A stretch of DNA of 64,000 nt from Terriglobia bacterium (GTDB lineage: Bacteria; Acidobacteriota; Terriglobia; Versatilivoradales; Versatilivoraceae): positions 193,969 to 257,968 of the forward strand of contig JAKUNG010000003.1 in NCBI GenBank assembly GCA_022452285.1, given 5' to 3'. This document shows positions 45,739 through 54,994 of the stretch, one piece after another. The first letter of the stretch is position 1, and every line of letters starts with the position of its first letter. A model generated the notes under the pieces. The model worked only from the letters and a program-made list of their open reading frames with translations, did not search any database and was not told where the DNA came from. A program made the translations under genes and the position numbers.

Positions 45739-45771
45739 AGCTTAGAAAATTGGAGTCCAATTTTCTAAGCT
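45739..45771. repeat. Perfect 15-bp hairpin upstream of the tRNA promoter
   Basis: AGCTTAGAAAATTGG at 45739-45753 and its exact reverse complement at 45757-45771 flank a three-base loop (AGT). There is no T-run after it on either strand, and it lies in a divergent spacer where nothing needs terminating. It ends 9 bases before the TTGCTT -35 of the tRNA-Arg promoter. The function is unknown. Confidence 0.75.
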
Positions 45772-45780
45772 CTTCTCATC

Positions 45781-45809
45781 TTGCTTGCCATGGTTAGCTT
45801 AGATATAAT
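45781..45809 (+). promoter_or_regulatory. Predicted promoter of tRNA-Arg
   Basis: TTGCTT (45781-45786), a 17-base spacer, and a perfect TATAAT (45804-45809). The likely start near 45816 is ~34 bases before the mature tRNA 5' end, a normal leader. No GC-rich discriminator was checked further. Confidence 0.6.
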
Positions 45810-45849
45810 TAATAGTTGTTAGTTGATCTGCTAATGAAACACTTTCATA

Positions 45850-45926
<77 letters not shown>

Positions 45927-46120
45927 ATAGTAACTAAAATTAAGACAGTATTTTAGGTGAAACTTGGCTTAAGGGATATTATCTAGGTAAAAATGTTAGC
46001 GATTAACTTGAGAATTTTGAGAAGCTATTTTTTTCAAATAAAAGCACTGACCGGCATTTTCAACAAAAAATAATTAGGATCTTTATTTTCTAAGTGATGG
46101 ATTAATAAAGGGTTGCATTC

Positions 46121-47287
46121 ATGTTACTCTCTCCTCGATTTTTTTTCTGTTTGTCTTTAATCAGCTTGTTAGCTGGCCTGGTCTTATTTGCCGCTGGTTT
46201 TTGGCAGTTACTTGGACCTACTCCAATCGGGCCCCCTATAGTCTTATTTTTTTGTTTTCTGGCGGTTGCGGTAGGACGAAGTCAATCATTTCGCCCATTT
46301 GCCTTTACCCTTTGGGTAGCAGTTTTCGTGAGCTTAGCCATGTTTTATCCAGGGATTTTTGGAACCTGGTCCGGTTACAAGCTGAGCGCTTTGATAGTTC
46401 CTCTAATTCAGATCATTATGTTTGGTATGGGTACCCAATTAACATTGGGTGATTTTGTAAGAGTCTTCACCATGCCTAAGGCTGTCCTAATTGGTATTGT
46501 TCTGCAATTTTCGATAATGCCTCTAGTAGGTAAAACGTTAGCTGTATTCTTTGCTCCAAATAATGATGTAGCTGCTGGCATGGTTTTGATTGGTTCATGT
46601 CCTGGAGGAGTAGCTTCAAATGTGATGGTCTTTTTGGCTAAGGGAAACGTTGCTCTTTCAGTGACAATGACTTCTGTATCCACGTTGTTGGCTCCAATCA
46701 TGACTCCTACTATGACTAAGTTTTTGGCTGGGACCTATACCAATATTGATTTCATGGCTATGATGATTACTATTATGAAAATGATTATTCTGCCCGTTGT
46801 AGGTGGACTGGTAGCAAACTTGATGTTGAAAAAATTAGAAGAGAGGCATAGCTACACGACCATAATTTCTCGGTTCATAATGAAAACCCTTCCCTACGTT
46901 TCAATGTTCTCAATTTGTTTTATTATTGGAATCATTACCGCCTTGTCACGTAATGACCTTCTAAGTGGAGGTTTTGTTTTTAGTATTTTGATTGCGGCAA
47001 TCCTTCATGTTCTCATTGGATATCTTCTGGGTTACGGAGGTGCGAGATCTTTGGGCTTAGATAAAACTGATTCTCGCACTGTTGCTATTGAAGTGGGTCT
47101 CCAGAATGGAGGTATGGCATCAGGATTGGCTTTAAAAGTCTGGCAAAATCCAATGGCCGCTTTACCATCAGCTATTTTTGGACCTTGGATGAATATGTCA
47201 GGAGCTATGTTGGCTTCATTTTGGGCTGGTCGACCTCCAGTTGACGAGCATGACAAGCCCACTGCGCTTAATCACCAATCAAAATAA
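46121..47287 (+). CDS. Bile acid:sodium symporter (BASS) family transporter
   Basis: An integral membrane protein of 388 residues with about ten hydrophobic spans from residue 6 to 365. The conserved BASS block is seen: MFGMGTQLTLGDFVRVF near 102-118, VLIGSCPGGVASNVMVFLAKG near 155-175 and a C-terminal half containing VAIEVGLQNGGMASGLAL near 324. BASS carriers take up sodium-coupled organic anions such as pyruvate or bile acids, pantothenate or arsenite-like relatives; the substrate here is unknown. A long N-terminal extension of ~90 residues with several hydrophobic stretches precedes the core. AAAGGG is about 8 bases before the ATG. No linked metabolic gene is adjacent. Confidence 0.87.
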   Translation: MLLSPRFFFCLSLISLLAGLVLFAAGFWQLLGPTPIGPPIVLFFCFLAVAVGRSQSFRPFAFTLWVAVFVSLAMFYPGIFGTWSGYKLSALIVPLIQIIMFGMGTQLTLGDFVRVFTMPKAVLIGIVLQFSIMPLVGKTLAVFFAPNNDVAAGMVLIGSCPGGVASNVMVFLAKGNVALSVTMTSVSTLLAPIMTPTMTKFLAGTYTNIDFMAMMITIMKMIILPVVGGLVANLMLKKLEERHSYTTIISRFIMKTLPYVSMFSICFIIGIITALSRNDLLSGGFVFSILIAAILHVLIGYLLGYGGARSLGLDKTDSRTVAIEVGLQNGGMASGLALKVWQNPMAALPSAIFGPWMNMSGAMLASFWAGRPPVDEHDKPTALNHQSK

Positions 47288-47311
47288 GATTGGTTCCAGT
47301 TTCTAAGGATA

Positions 47312-47343
47312 GGAGTAAATATATTGACACCATCGTTTACTCC
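47312..47343. other. 8-bp inverted repeat between convergent genes
   Basis: GGAGTAAA (47312-47319) and TTTACTCC (47336-47343) are exact complements around a 16-base loop. It is located between the ends of the BASS and DsbA-like genes and overlaps the end of the latter. No T-run follows, so it is at most a weak bidirectional transcription end. Confidence 0.35.
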
Positions 47344-48050
47344 ACCAACAAACTTTCAATAGCATTTTGAAAAACTTGGTAAGGTTGTGCACCTTTTAAA
47401 ATTATCTTTACTATTATCTTGGAAGATTTTTGATTGGTAAATCCTAGAAAAAAATAAGGGGTTGAGTCTACTCCAGCTTTTTCACCATCATTACGACTAT
47501 TTAAAACTTTTTTTGCATACTTTCCATTTTCCACGCATTTCTGAAAGGTTGCGTTGTTCAGTCCAAGACTCTCAGCGAAGCCTATTAAAACATTTGGGCT
47601 CAGGACCTTTTGGTAGCGGAATAAAAGATCATTCATTTTCCAGTAATGATTTTGGTCACCAGCGCAGTGAGCGGCTAGAGCAGCTAAAGAGGCTTTTGGA
47701 TGTGAATCAAGAGGAAAGTCCCGGAAGACATACTTAACGTTTCCTGTTTCAACATAATCTTTTATAATTTTTGGAGCAACTTTGCGATCATGCCGGCGAC
47801 AGAAAAAGCACTGATAGTCAGAAAATTCAATCAAGGTAACTCTGGCTTCTTTAGATCCCATGAATGGAGCGCCATCAGAATTAACCGTTATCAAAGTCTT
47901 GACGGTGCTAAATCTTTTTTGAAAGTTTTCTAGGTTTTGCTGGAGAGAGTCTCCCCTCAATAGCCCTATATTCCCAGTTAAATGAAAAAAAGATGTTTGG
48001 GGAAAACCAAAAAAAAGCGTTAATACAAGAAATTTAATAACATTCAGCAT
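47337..48050 (-). CDS. Exported DsbA-like thiol:disulfide oxidoreductase
   Basis: The start at 48050 is an ATG. An in-frame TTG at 48086 would add 12 residues; neither has a strong ribosome-binding site. Residues 1-20 (MLNVIKFLVLTLFFGFPQ) form the Sec signal. The thioredoxin-fold active site is CFFC (C81, C84) in EFSDYQCFFCRRHDRKV, typical of DsbA/thioredoxin_4 proteins, with the conserved later part FRDFPLDSHPKASLAALAAH. It oxidises or isomerises cysteines of exported proteins. The gene follows the giant TPR gene with a gap of only 43 bases (7 if TTG is used), so the two could be co-transcribed. Confidence 0.85.
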   Translation of the reverse strand: MLNVIKFLVLTLFFGFPQTSFFHLTGNIGLLRGDSLQQNLENFQKRFSTVKTLITVNSDGAPFMGSKEARVTLIEFSDYQCFFCRRHDRKVAPKIIKDYVETGNVKYVFRDFPLDSHPKASLAALAAHCAGDQNHYWKMNDLLFRYQKVLSPNVLIGFAESLGLNNATFQKCVENGKYAKKVLNSRNDGEKAGVDSTPYFFLGFTNQKSSKIIVKIILKGAQPYQVFQNAIESLLVE

Positions 48051-48093
48051 AAAATCTACGAGAAGGGAATTAATAGACCTTCTCAAATTTTCT

Positions 48094-51000
48094 TTAATAA
48101 TTAGGTGTTTGTTCTATTAACTCTTTTAGCAGATTGTTTAGTGGAATTGTTGACATTGAATCTAGAGCTCCCTTCCAGTCCGCACTATTGTTCATTTTCG
48201 CGTTTAAAGCAACATGTTTTACAGCAGGTTCCGATAATAGAGCCAGAGCAGTAGTGGACAAACCCAACCGGTCAGCTTGTTCAGCTAGTGTTAACATTAT
48301 GTGACCTAGTCGTCTAGACAGATGGCGGGTCAAAAGGGAATTCTCATAGTTTTCATAAGGAGCTGGTGGAATCATAATACAGTAAGAATAATGACCACTT
48401 TCAGATCCAACAAATAATTGATCTTGTTTAGGAGGAACTAGTTTGATAATTCGTTCAATTGCTTTTGAAACCGGTCCTTTAGTTAGAGAAATATTTTTGT
48501 GTTCTAGAAGATAATTTGCCAGAAAATATAAGTCCGAGGAACTCAACAGAGAAAGAGCTTTCTCAACGTTTCGCTTAGACAAACTGTCAAGTAATTGTGC
48601 CTTCCGTAGTGGTCCTATTAAGCCTTTTACTGCTTTTGCTAGATGATTTTTTCGCTGTTCGTAGAGTGCTGCTGTTACCACAAATTCTTGGGCCATTCTC
48701 AGTTTTAACCCAACTAAATGAATACTTAAAGGATTTAGGTTTGACCAAGGAATTACCCTAACTCCAGCGAGCTGGGCTGCAGCAAATCCCTCTACTACAG
48801 GGTCTGTACCAATAGATTCTCCTGCTTCAGCCTTTACTAGTCCAATTTCTCCTGCGAGAGTAGGGAGTTGAGACAGTGGACCTCGAATAAAGTTTCCTGT
48901 TTGTAAGCGAAGAGTTTGACGTGAAGCCGCTGGCCAGAAAACTCCTTTTCCTCGACTTGAAGGAACGAAAAATTGGTGTTTTCTAATGAGTAAAGGATCC
49001 TCAGCGATGACTAGATCCTGGGGTGAAAAATAATAAGCATAGATCCAGCCTACTACAGTATCCTTCAAATCTTTGCTTAACGATGACAAGACCTCATCGA
49101 CCAGGGTTGAAAGTTCTTCTTTAGTGAGAGGAGAGGCAAAAGTTGTCGTAGAAAAACTTGTTAATGCAGATCCATTTTTAGAACCCCTCAATCTCTGAAT
49201 CCATCGTGAGGTTTTGTCTGGTGGGCTAATCATACGAACGGTTTTTCTTTGGGCATTTGTTAGCTGACTTTGGAGTTGTTGCTCAGTTTGTTGGAGGTCA
49301 AAAAGACCTCTAGTAAAAACTTCAACAGCTTCTAATGATTGTTTACCATTCTTTTTAATGCTTAGAGCCGCATCATAAAACCTTATTAGTCCTGTGAATG
49401 AGAAAATTCTTTGCAATTTAAGTACTTCTTCAATTCCTCTCCGTTTTATCAAGTCAGATTCAAGGGTTTCTGTCTGTTTACTACTGAGGAAGTCAACTTT
49501 TCCAGATTGCCCGCTAAATGCAGTCATGATTTGATCATCTAACCCAAAGGTGTTAGGGCCAAAAAGGCTTGCGGTTTGGGCATTAGAAGAACTATTTTCC
49601 AAGTCAGATTTTGAAGTTGGTAGAAGTTGTCCCAGGAATTTGAAAATTTTAATAGATGCCTCGGTAAATTGCCTGTCGTTTTTGGCCTGAGAAAATTCTC
49701 GAAAAAAGGTTTCTATAATTGTGGTTGTCTTGGTGTCAGTTAGTACCTGGTTTTCATAAAGGAGGACAAACGTTTGGAGAAATCCATGAAATAATCCTAA
49801 AGAATCGTTTAATCTCGCATTCTCGAGTTCTTCTAAATTCTTTATTGCCCTAAAAAAATACGTTAATTGATTTTTTGATTGTTGTGGTAAGGATGAAAGA
49901 TAGGGGAAAAGTTCCCTATATTCAGGGTAATTCTGGATTAGCAAAACAGCTGTAGGTTCATCTAGAATTTTCTGCCAGTGACGTTCTAGGTGCACCATTG
50001 TTAGGAAAGCTTCAACTTGTTTGGTTACCCTTGTACCGACCTGATTCTCGGTTAGAATTAGGTTGATCAAAATCTTATCCTCTTCTGTGGGAGTAACAGT
50101 CTTACTATTAGGTTCTGTTAATTTTGGTATGTTCTGCAGATTATTAGTTGATGCAGGTGAAACAGACCAAATTTGAGCACTACCTGGAAATAGGACGCGG
50201 CCTTTTGGGTCTAGTGGTAATTCTCGAGCAAGATCCTTGAAATAATTACGACTACCTACAACACGTCGTTTTGGTTGGTTTGGTCCTCTAAAGGGAAAAA
50301 CATCGTAAAAGGCCGCCAATCGACTAGGATAGCGTGTAAAAAAAGCTTGTTTATTAGCGGGCAAATTAATGAGGCATTGGTAATAGGCTAAGAGCTTTCC
50401 AAAATCTCGGGAGAGAAGTCTTCGTAAAAAACCTCGTGGGCTTTTAGGGTTGCTTCCAACTAAAAATTCCCAAGCTGGGATGCTATCGAGTCCTCCAGGT
50501 AAGAGTAACTGTCCTTCATTAGCTGACAGACCGGAACCAAATCTGAATATAGTGTCTGTAAATTTGTCCAATAATTCATGGGATTGATAGCTTTCTACAA
50601 CCAAACGACGTGCTTCTTCATTCATCGATGCTAAGCCAGCATAAAGTCGGGCAGCAGGAATATTGGATAGGAATCCTTGTAGGAGTCCCCCAGTTTGATA
50701 AGGCCTAGAGAAAAACCGTCTCAACCAATAATTCTCATTAAAGTTTATTGGAACGTTCTGATCAGCAATGGATATTTGATAGGAATCTCCTGCTTCTAAG
50801 GATAATTTCATTTGAAGCTCATCTACTCCTAAAGCTGATAAGAATGTTTGTTTCAGTGCAGATAATTCGTCTGTTCCTAGCTTTAGATAAATTCTTCCGT
50901 CTTGTTGGTTGAGATTCCACCCTAATAAATTCAGAACTTTTTGGGTTTTGTTAACATTTGATGCATTATCTGTTTTAAGAAGAATTTGAAATTGAGAGTT

Positions 51001-53367
51001 TCTTGATCTAGCTAGTGATCGAAGATCTGCCACAGTGTTAAAGTAGTGGCGTATCATCTGAATATAACCCTTTCCTGCATCACCATGGGTTCTTCTAGTT
51101 AGAGCAGCAGTATATTCCTTAACAAAAGAATCCCCAGGAATTCCCTCTTTCATCCCTGCTGCCTGTGCTAAACCATTGATGCCACCAGGAACATTAACTG
51201 TGGAGGACTTGTTTGTCTTATTGGCTACCTGTTCGATAAATGGAATATCTTCTCGACCCAGGTTAATCAGTTTTTTTGCAAAGCTACTGGCTCGAGGTCT
51301 ATCACCGTCTCGCAGAGCTACTACTAGACCTCTTTCCATTAATAATTCCAATTGTTTTTGGTCTACTGACCCTTTTTCTAAACTAGCGATGAGAGATTCA
51401 TAGGTTTCACTAGCATGGTCTCCAAAAACATCACGCACACCAGCCAACTTTGTAAGAGCTCTAGGATCTCCTTGGAAGATTTTAGCTGCCTTTTCAACTG
51501 AGGTTCGCATTGAAAAAACTTCATTAGCTTCATCGAGCAATTTCCATTGTAATTGGTATAGGTCAAAAGAACCAGAATCCTGCTGCAGGCCTATTTTAAC
51601 CGTGTCCAGAGCCTCTTTTGAATTGCCCTGAGCTGTCTGAATGCTAGCAATACCGTAGTAAGCTTTTGCAAGGCCAGGGTCAGCTTGAGAAGCTTTTTGG
51701 TAAAAGATGAGCGCTTGGTCTTCAAAACCCTGACTTTCACAGAAATTGGCGAAACGAACATAAATCTTTGGATCACTTGAGACAAGATCAACTGCTTTTC
51801 TAATAATTTCCAGAGCTAGAGTCCTCTGATCTTTACTTAAATAAACTTTGGCTAAGCCTAGATATCCTTCTCCTAGTCTGGGGTTTAAATTCAAGGCTTT
51901 TCTATAGGAATTAATTGATTCTGAAGGTCGCCCAGACTTCTGTAGTAAGCTTCCTCTTCTGATATGTAGGTGGGCCTGGTTTGGATATTGTTTAAGTGCT
52001 GACTGAGTTTTATTTAGGGCCCCTAAAATATCTCCACGCGCTTCTTGGACTCCAATAATTTTTTCAGTAACCATCGATCGGGTTGGATCTAAATCCAAGA
52101 CCTTCTGGTAGGCCTGAACACTTTTTTCCCATTGCTCTAATTGGAAGTAAAGATCACCAACATTAGTAAAGACTTCAGGATCTTCTGGAGTCAAAGTGAC
52201 GAGTGGGGTAATTAATTGTAAGGCAGTTTTCCAATTTCGTTGTTGTTGGTACACTCCAGCGGCAAATTTAAGTGTTGAAGGGTGAAGAGGGTTGAGATTT
52301 AAAGCTTTTCTAATTGATGAACGGAGTGCTTGTCTGTCTTTAACGGCAACCGCTTGACGAGCATTATTCAGTTCCTTTAGCCCTACGGAGTATTCTACAG
52401 GAGAAGCGATTTCTTTATTAGCTTTTTGGGTAATAGCAGGAATTTTGGTGATTGTATTTCCATCTGTGCGATCAATGAGACGTGCCTTATATTGAAGAAT
52501 GCCTTTTGGAAGAGGAATTTCGGGCATAGAAACCTCGATGCACGATCTTTTTAATAAAAGTTGGTTGAGTTCGGAAATTGTTGTCACTGTTTCACCACAG
52601 GTGAACTCTGTTGCTAGTTTCAAGATCCGTCTTGAACTATCTTTATCGTCAGTATTAGAAACTAGATTTTCTTTTGACTCACTTTCTTCATCTGAAGATA
52701 GACTACTATCAGTGAGCTTCCAGTGGATCATCCTGAATCCATTTTTTATAAGTTTGTTAATCAAATAAGCAGAACAATAGGAGTTTAAATCTTGATTTTC
52801 CATACTCTTTTCAGGAGCAAGTAAAATCAATGTTTCCCAGAAAGAGTGAGGGTTAGGTAGGTTTTCTCCAAGTTCCAAATAAAATGCTGCCAGTTCTTCA
52901 AGGCTTATAGATGACCCTACTGTCAGGGTCTCTGGATGATTACTAGGTCTCCATTTGATATTGTTAAGTACATCGTCGATCGTATCTGGAAAGATTGCCC
53001 AGGATTTCAGGTTTCCATCAACTAGGACGTGGAGTCTGAAACTGTTTAATTGATTTTTGAGAACGGTTAATCCACGAACTATGGACTTAACTTCCTGCCA
53101 TTCGGATTCAGTGAAATGGTTTGGGAGTACAAGCACGGAAGCATTTTTCGGTAATTCTGTAGGTGTCATACTTGCGATGGTTGACCCACCAAAAGTTTGG
53201 ATTGAATATCGATTTTCTTGGTTAGAAAGTGGAATTGAAGTTAGGAAGCTGTCAGCATGATGTACAGAGAAAATACTTGAAGCAATAATCATAATTAGTG
53301 ATACAAAAACTAAATGTATAGTTAATTGTTTAGCATCACTATGATTTGTTAAGTTTCTTAATTTCAT
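48094..53367 (-). CDS. Giant exported TPR protein of unknown function
   Basis: A 1,757-residue protein; the ATG at 53367 is taken, although an in-frame GTG precedes it. Residues ~16-36 are a signal/anchor. Residues ~70-240 look like an alpha/beta domain similar to von Willebrand A in VWA-related proteins (ASVLVLPNHFTESEWQEVK, FWETLILLAPEKS), but this is a weak call. Residues ~325-640 are tandem TPR units (EVFTNVGDLYFQLEQWEKSV, GEGYLGLAKVYLSKDQRTL, AYYGIASIQTAQGNSKEAL). After that ~1,100 residues have no motif I recognise, including GGLDSIPAWEFLVGSNPKSP near 957. No enzyme signature is present. The DsbA-like gene just downstream may oxidise it, though few cysteines are seen. Confidence 0.75.
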   Translation of the reverse strand: MKLRNLTNHSDAKQLTIHLVFVSLIMIIASSIFSVHHADSFLTSIPLSNQENRYSIQTFGGSTIASMTPTELPKNASVLVLPNHFTESEWQEVKSIVRGLTVLKNQLNSFRLHVLVDGNLKSWAIFPDTIDDVLNNIKWRPSNHPETLTVGSSISLEELAAFYLELGENLPNPHSFWETLILLAPEKSMENQDLNSYCSAYLINKLIKNGFRMIHWKLTDSSLSSDEESESKENLVSNTDDKDSSRRILKLATEFTCGETVTTISELNQLLLKRSCIEVSMPEIPLPKGILQYKARLIDRTDGNTITKIPAITQKANKEIASPVEYSVGLKELNNARQAVAVKDRQALRSSIRKALNLNPLHPSTLKFAAGVYQQQRNWKTALQLITPLVTLTPEDPEVFTNVGDLYFQLEQWEKSVQAYQKVLDLDPTRSMVTEKIIGVQEARGDILGALNKTQSALKQYPNQAHLHIRRGSLLQKSGRPSESINSYRKALNLNPRLGEGYLGLAKVYLSKDQRTLALEIIRKAVDLVSSDPKIYVRFANFCESQGFEDQALIFYQKASQADPGLAKAYYGIASIQTAQGNSKEALDTVKIGLQQDSGSFDLYQLQWKLLDEANEVFSMRTSVEKAAKIFQGDPRALTKLAGVRDVFGDHASETYESLIASLEKGSVDQKQLELLMERGLVVALRDGDRPRASSFAKKLINLGREDIPFIEQVANKTNKSSTVNVPGGINGLAQAAGMKEGIPGDSFVKEYTAALTRRTHGDAGKGYIQMIRHYFNTVADLRSLARSRNSQFQILLKTDNASNVNKTQKVLNLLGWNLNQQDGRIYLKLGTDELSALKQTFLSALGVDELQMKLSLEAGDSYQISIADQNVPINFNENYWLRRFFSRPYQTGGLLQGFLSNIPAARLYAGLASMNEEARRLVVESYQSHELLDKFTDTIFRFGSGLSANEGQLLLPGGLDSIPAWEFLVGSNPKSPRGFLRRLLSRDFGKLLAYYQCLINLPANKQAFFTRYPSRLAAFYDVFPFRGPNQPKRRVVGSRNYFKDLARELPLDPKGRVLFPGSAQIWSVSPASTNNLQNIPKLTEPNSKTVTPTEEDKILINLILTENQVGTRVTKQVEAFLTMVHLERHWQKILDEPTAVLLIQNYPEYRELFPYLSSLPQQSKNQLTYFFRAIKNLEELENARLNDSLGLFHGFLQTFVLLYENQVLTDTKTTTIIETFFREFSQAKNDRQFTEASIKIFKFLGQLLPTSKSDLENSSSNAQTASLFGPNTFGLDDQIMTAFSGQSGKVDFLSSKQTETLESDLIKRRGIEEVLKLQRIFSFTGLIRFYDAALSIKKNGKQSLEAVEVFTRGLFDLQQTEQQLQSQLTNAQRKTVRMISPPDKTSRWIQRLRGSKNGSALTSFSTTTFASPLTKEELSTLVDEVLSSLSKDLKDTVVGWIYAYYFSPQDLVIAEDPLLIRKHQFFVPSSRGKGVFWPAASRQTLRLQTGNFIRGPLSQLPTLAGEIGLVKAEAGESIGTDPVVEGFAAAQLAGVRVIPWSNLNPLSIHLVGLKLRMAQEFVVTAALYEQRKNHLAKAVKGLIGPLRKAQLLDSLSKRNVEKALSLLSSSDLYFLANYLLEHKNISLTKGPVSKAIERIIKLVPPKQDQLFVGSESGHYSYCIMIPPAPYENYENSLLTRHLSRRLGHIMLTLAEQADRLGLSTTALALLSEPAVKHVALNAKMNNSADWKGALDSMSTIPLNNLLKELIEQTPNY

Positions 53368-53536
53368 CACAAAAAGAAAGTTTCTTGGATATTAGAAAGA
53401 ATAATTTTATGACAATAGGCAGTCAATCTACAATAATGGGAGATTAATTTCTAGTTTATTTAGTACTGTGAATAAGTAAATATTCTGTATTAAATGCTCT
53501 GAGTATTTCTTCTAATAAATATTTAGATATTTTTCA

Positions 53537-54580
53537 CTAGAATCCAATGCCAAAAGAACTTACTAATCCGTAGTCATTCTTTTTTACAGTGCTTGGGGGA
53601 TTACTTATAAATCGGTCATAAAAACTTACACTCCAACTCAAATTCTTGAAAAGTGGAAACCGTAAAGTGCTATCAAATTCCAATCGGTACTGACCCAAAG
53701 CATTAAGATTTGGAAGGGCTGAGATTGTGCTGGTAAATAGAGCCCATCCAAATAAATCTGTTCTCAAATCCAACCCTGTTAAAGATTCCCCACTACCAGC
53801 TGTAGAAGGGTTATTTTCATTATTTTGTCTGAATCGTTCTGCCATAAAGGTAACGCCGCCCAGGAGGTAAAGCTCAGTATTCTTACTTTTGATTAGGGTT
53901 CTACCAAGTCCTCCCCCTAAAGTAGTACGAAAATTAAGCAGCTGTTGGTCATTATGCTCAAAGCTACCAAGAAAGAATCGAAAAAGTTGGGGATTGACGA
54001 ACCAATCTAACCGTACGTCTGCACTTTGACGACTTGTTGCATCTGTATTGTCCTGTCGACTAAAAATTGATGCAAGATCTCCCGTTATCTTGTAATCTTC
54101 GTACTTATACTCCCCCTTTGCCAATAACGATGATTGATTGAGATGAGCATTACCACGAGTTAAATTATAGCCCAAGTCCAAATTCCCATCCACCCGTTGC
54201 CAAGCACTTCTCTGTTCTTCGATTTGTGGTGTTATTCCGATTATTAGATCTTGGGCAAGTAAAACTTTTTTTTGGTTACCCGTTATCTGGAGTCTGCCTT
54301 CACTAAGAAAAATTTTTCCTCTGTAAAATCGACCCGTTTCCACCTCCACATCAAATTGATCATCGCTTTTGAGAAGATCTAGCATACTCCAGTCAATTTT
54401 AAGAGTGCCTGCGTAATTTGTTTTTAATAAGATCCTCTTGTTGGATAGGTATTGAATTTTTCCGGTTAGTTTGTCTCCATTGACAAGTGTGAGGCTGTCG
54501 CCAATTATTTGGATAGTCCAAAATAAAACCAAAAAAAGAGAGAAAAATATTTTTGGTTTAAGTTTTTTCTGAAAGATCAC
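53537..54580 (-). CDS. DUF481 outer-membrane beta-barrel protein
   Basis: It begins at GTG 54580, with AAGGAG 7 bases before. Residues 1-25 form a Sec signal (FFSLFLVLFWTIQIIG). A soluble periplasmic part with LTLVNGDKLTGKIQYLSNKRI near 30-50 and a VDVEVETGRFYRG-type second repeat precede the barrel from ~115 to 347. The barrel starts with VDGNLDLGYNLTRGNA near 126 and ends in a C-terminal aromatic-ended strand (DYGLVSSFGIGF). This is the DUF481 (YdiY-type) family. Its role is unknown. It follows the giant TPR gene in the opposite gene order but on the same strand (the DUF481 gene is upstream). Confidence 0.85.
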   Translation of the reverse strand: MIFQKKLKPKIFFSLFLVLFWTIQIIGDSLTLVNGDKLTGKIQYLSNKRILLKTNYAGTLKIDWSMLDLLKSDDQFDVEVETGRFYRGKIFLSEGRLQITGNQKKVLLAQDLIIGITPQIEEQRSAWQRVDGNLDLGYNLTRGNAHLNQSSLLAKGEYKYEDYKITGDLASIFSRQDNTDATSRQSADVRLDWFVNPQLFRFFLGSFEHNDQQLLNFRTTLGGGLGRTLIKSKNTELYLLGGVTFMAERFRQNNENNPSTAGSGESLTGLDLRTDLFGWALFTSTISALPNLNALGQYRLEFDSTLRFPLFKNLSWSVSFYDRFISNPPSTVKKNDYGLVSSFGIGF

Positions 54581-54994
54581 GAGTTACTCCTTGGGAAGTA
54601 AAACATCTGGTCTTGAAAGTAAAACTTCTTATTTGTTTACACTGACAAAATTGTATATTTTGTTCGAAATATTATTAAAATTTAGGGCATATGTTTTATT
54701 GGGAGGTTAACGCTTTCTAACTCTTAAGGTCATCGTTATACAAATGAAAAACTAACCATTGTAAAAATACAAGAAATAAATTATCTGCCAACAGTCGATC
54801 AGGTGACATTTTTTCGATTCTTTAAGAATAAAAAAGGTCTAGTTTGGTAAAAACTTGAAAAAAATTCTCTAGTTTAAACATGTTAGACTAAGTACTGTAG
54901 TTTTCTATTAGTTGAGGTAATTAAAAATAATCTTTGAACATCCTGTTCAAGGTAGATATTAATAGCAGTCAATTATTCAAAAAAATTGTCTACC
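54581..54994. other. Divergent non-coding spacer of about 410 bases
   Basis: It separates the DUF481 gene (minus) from the second M81 gene (plus). No credible ORF. A 7-bp inverted repeat (ACAAAAT/ATTTTGT, 54645-54663, five-base centre) lies 65 bases upstream of the DUF481 start. A 17-base palindrome overlapping a putative -35 of the M81 gene is listed separately. AT-rich hairpin-like sequence around 54818-54845 is not GC-stable. Confidence 0.5.
54934..54962 (+). promoter_or_regulatory. Putative M81 promoter with overlapping palindrome
   Basis: TTGAAC (54934-54939), 17-base spacer, TATTAA (54957-54962); start near 54969, about 26 bases before the ATG. The 17-base palindrome TTGAACA-TCC-TGTTCAA (54934-54950) overlaps the -35, as expected for a repressor operator. 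Its GAAC...GTTC core resembles a LexA-like box in half-site sequence, but spacing is one base longer than the standard form. Confidence 0.4.
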
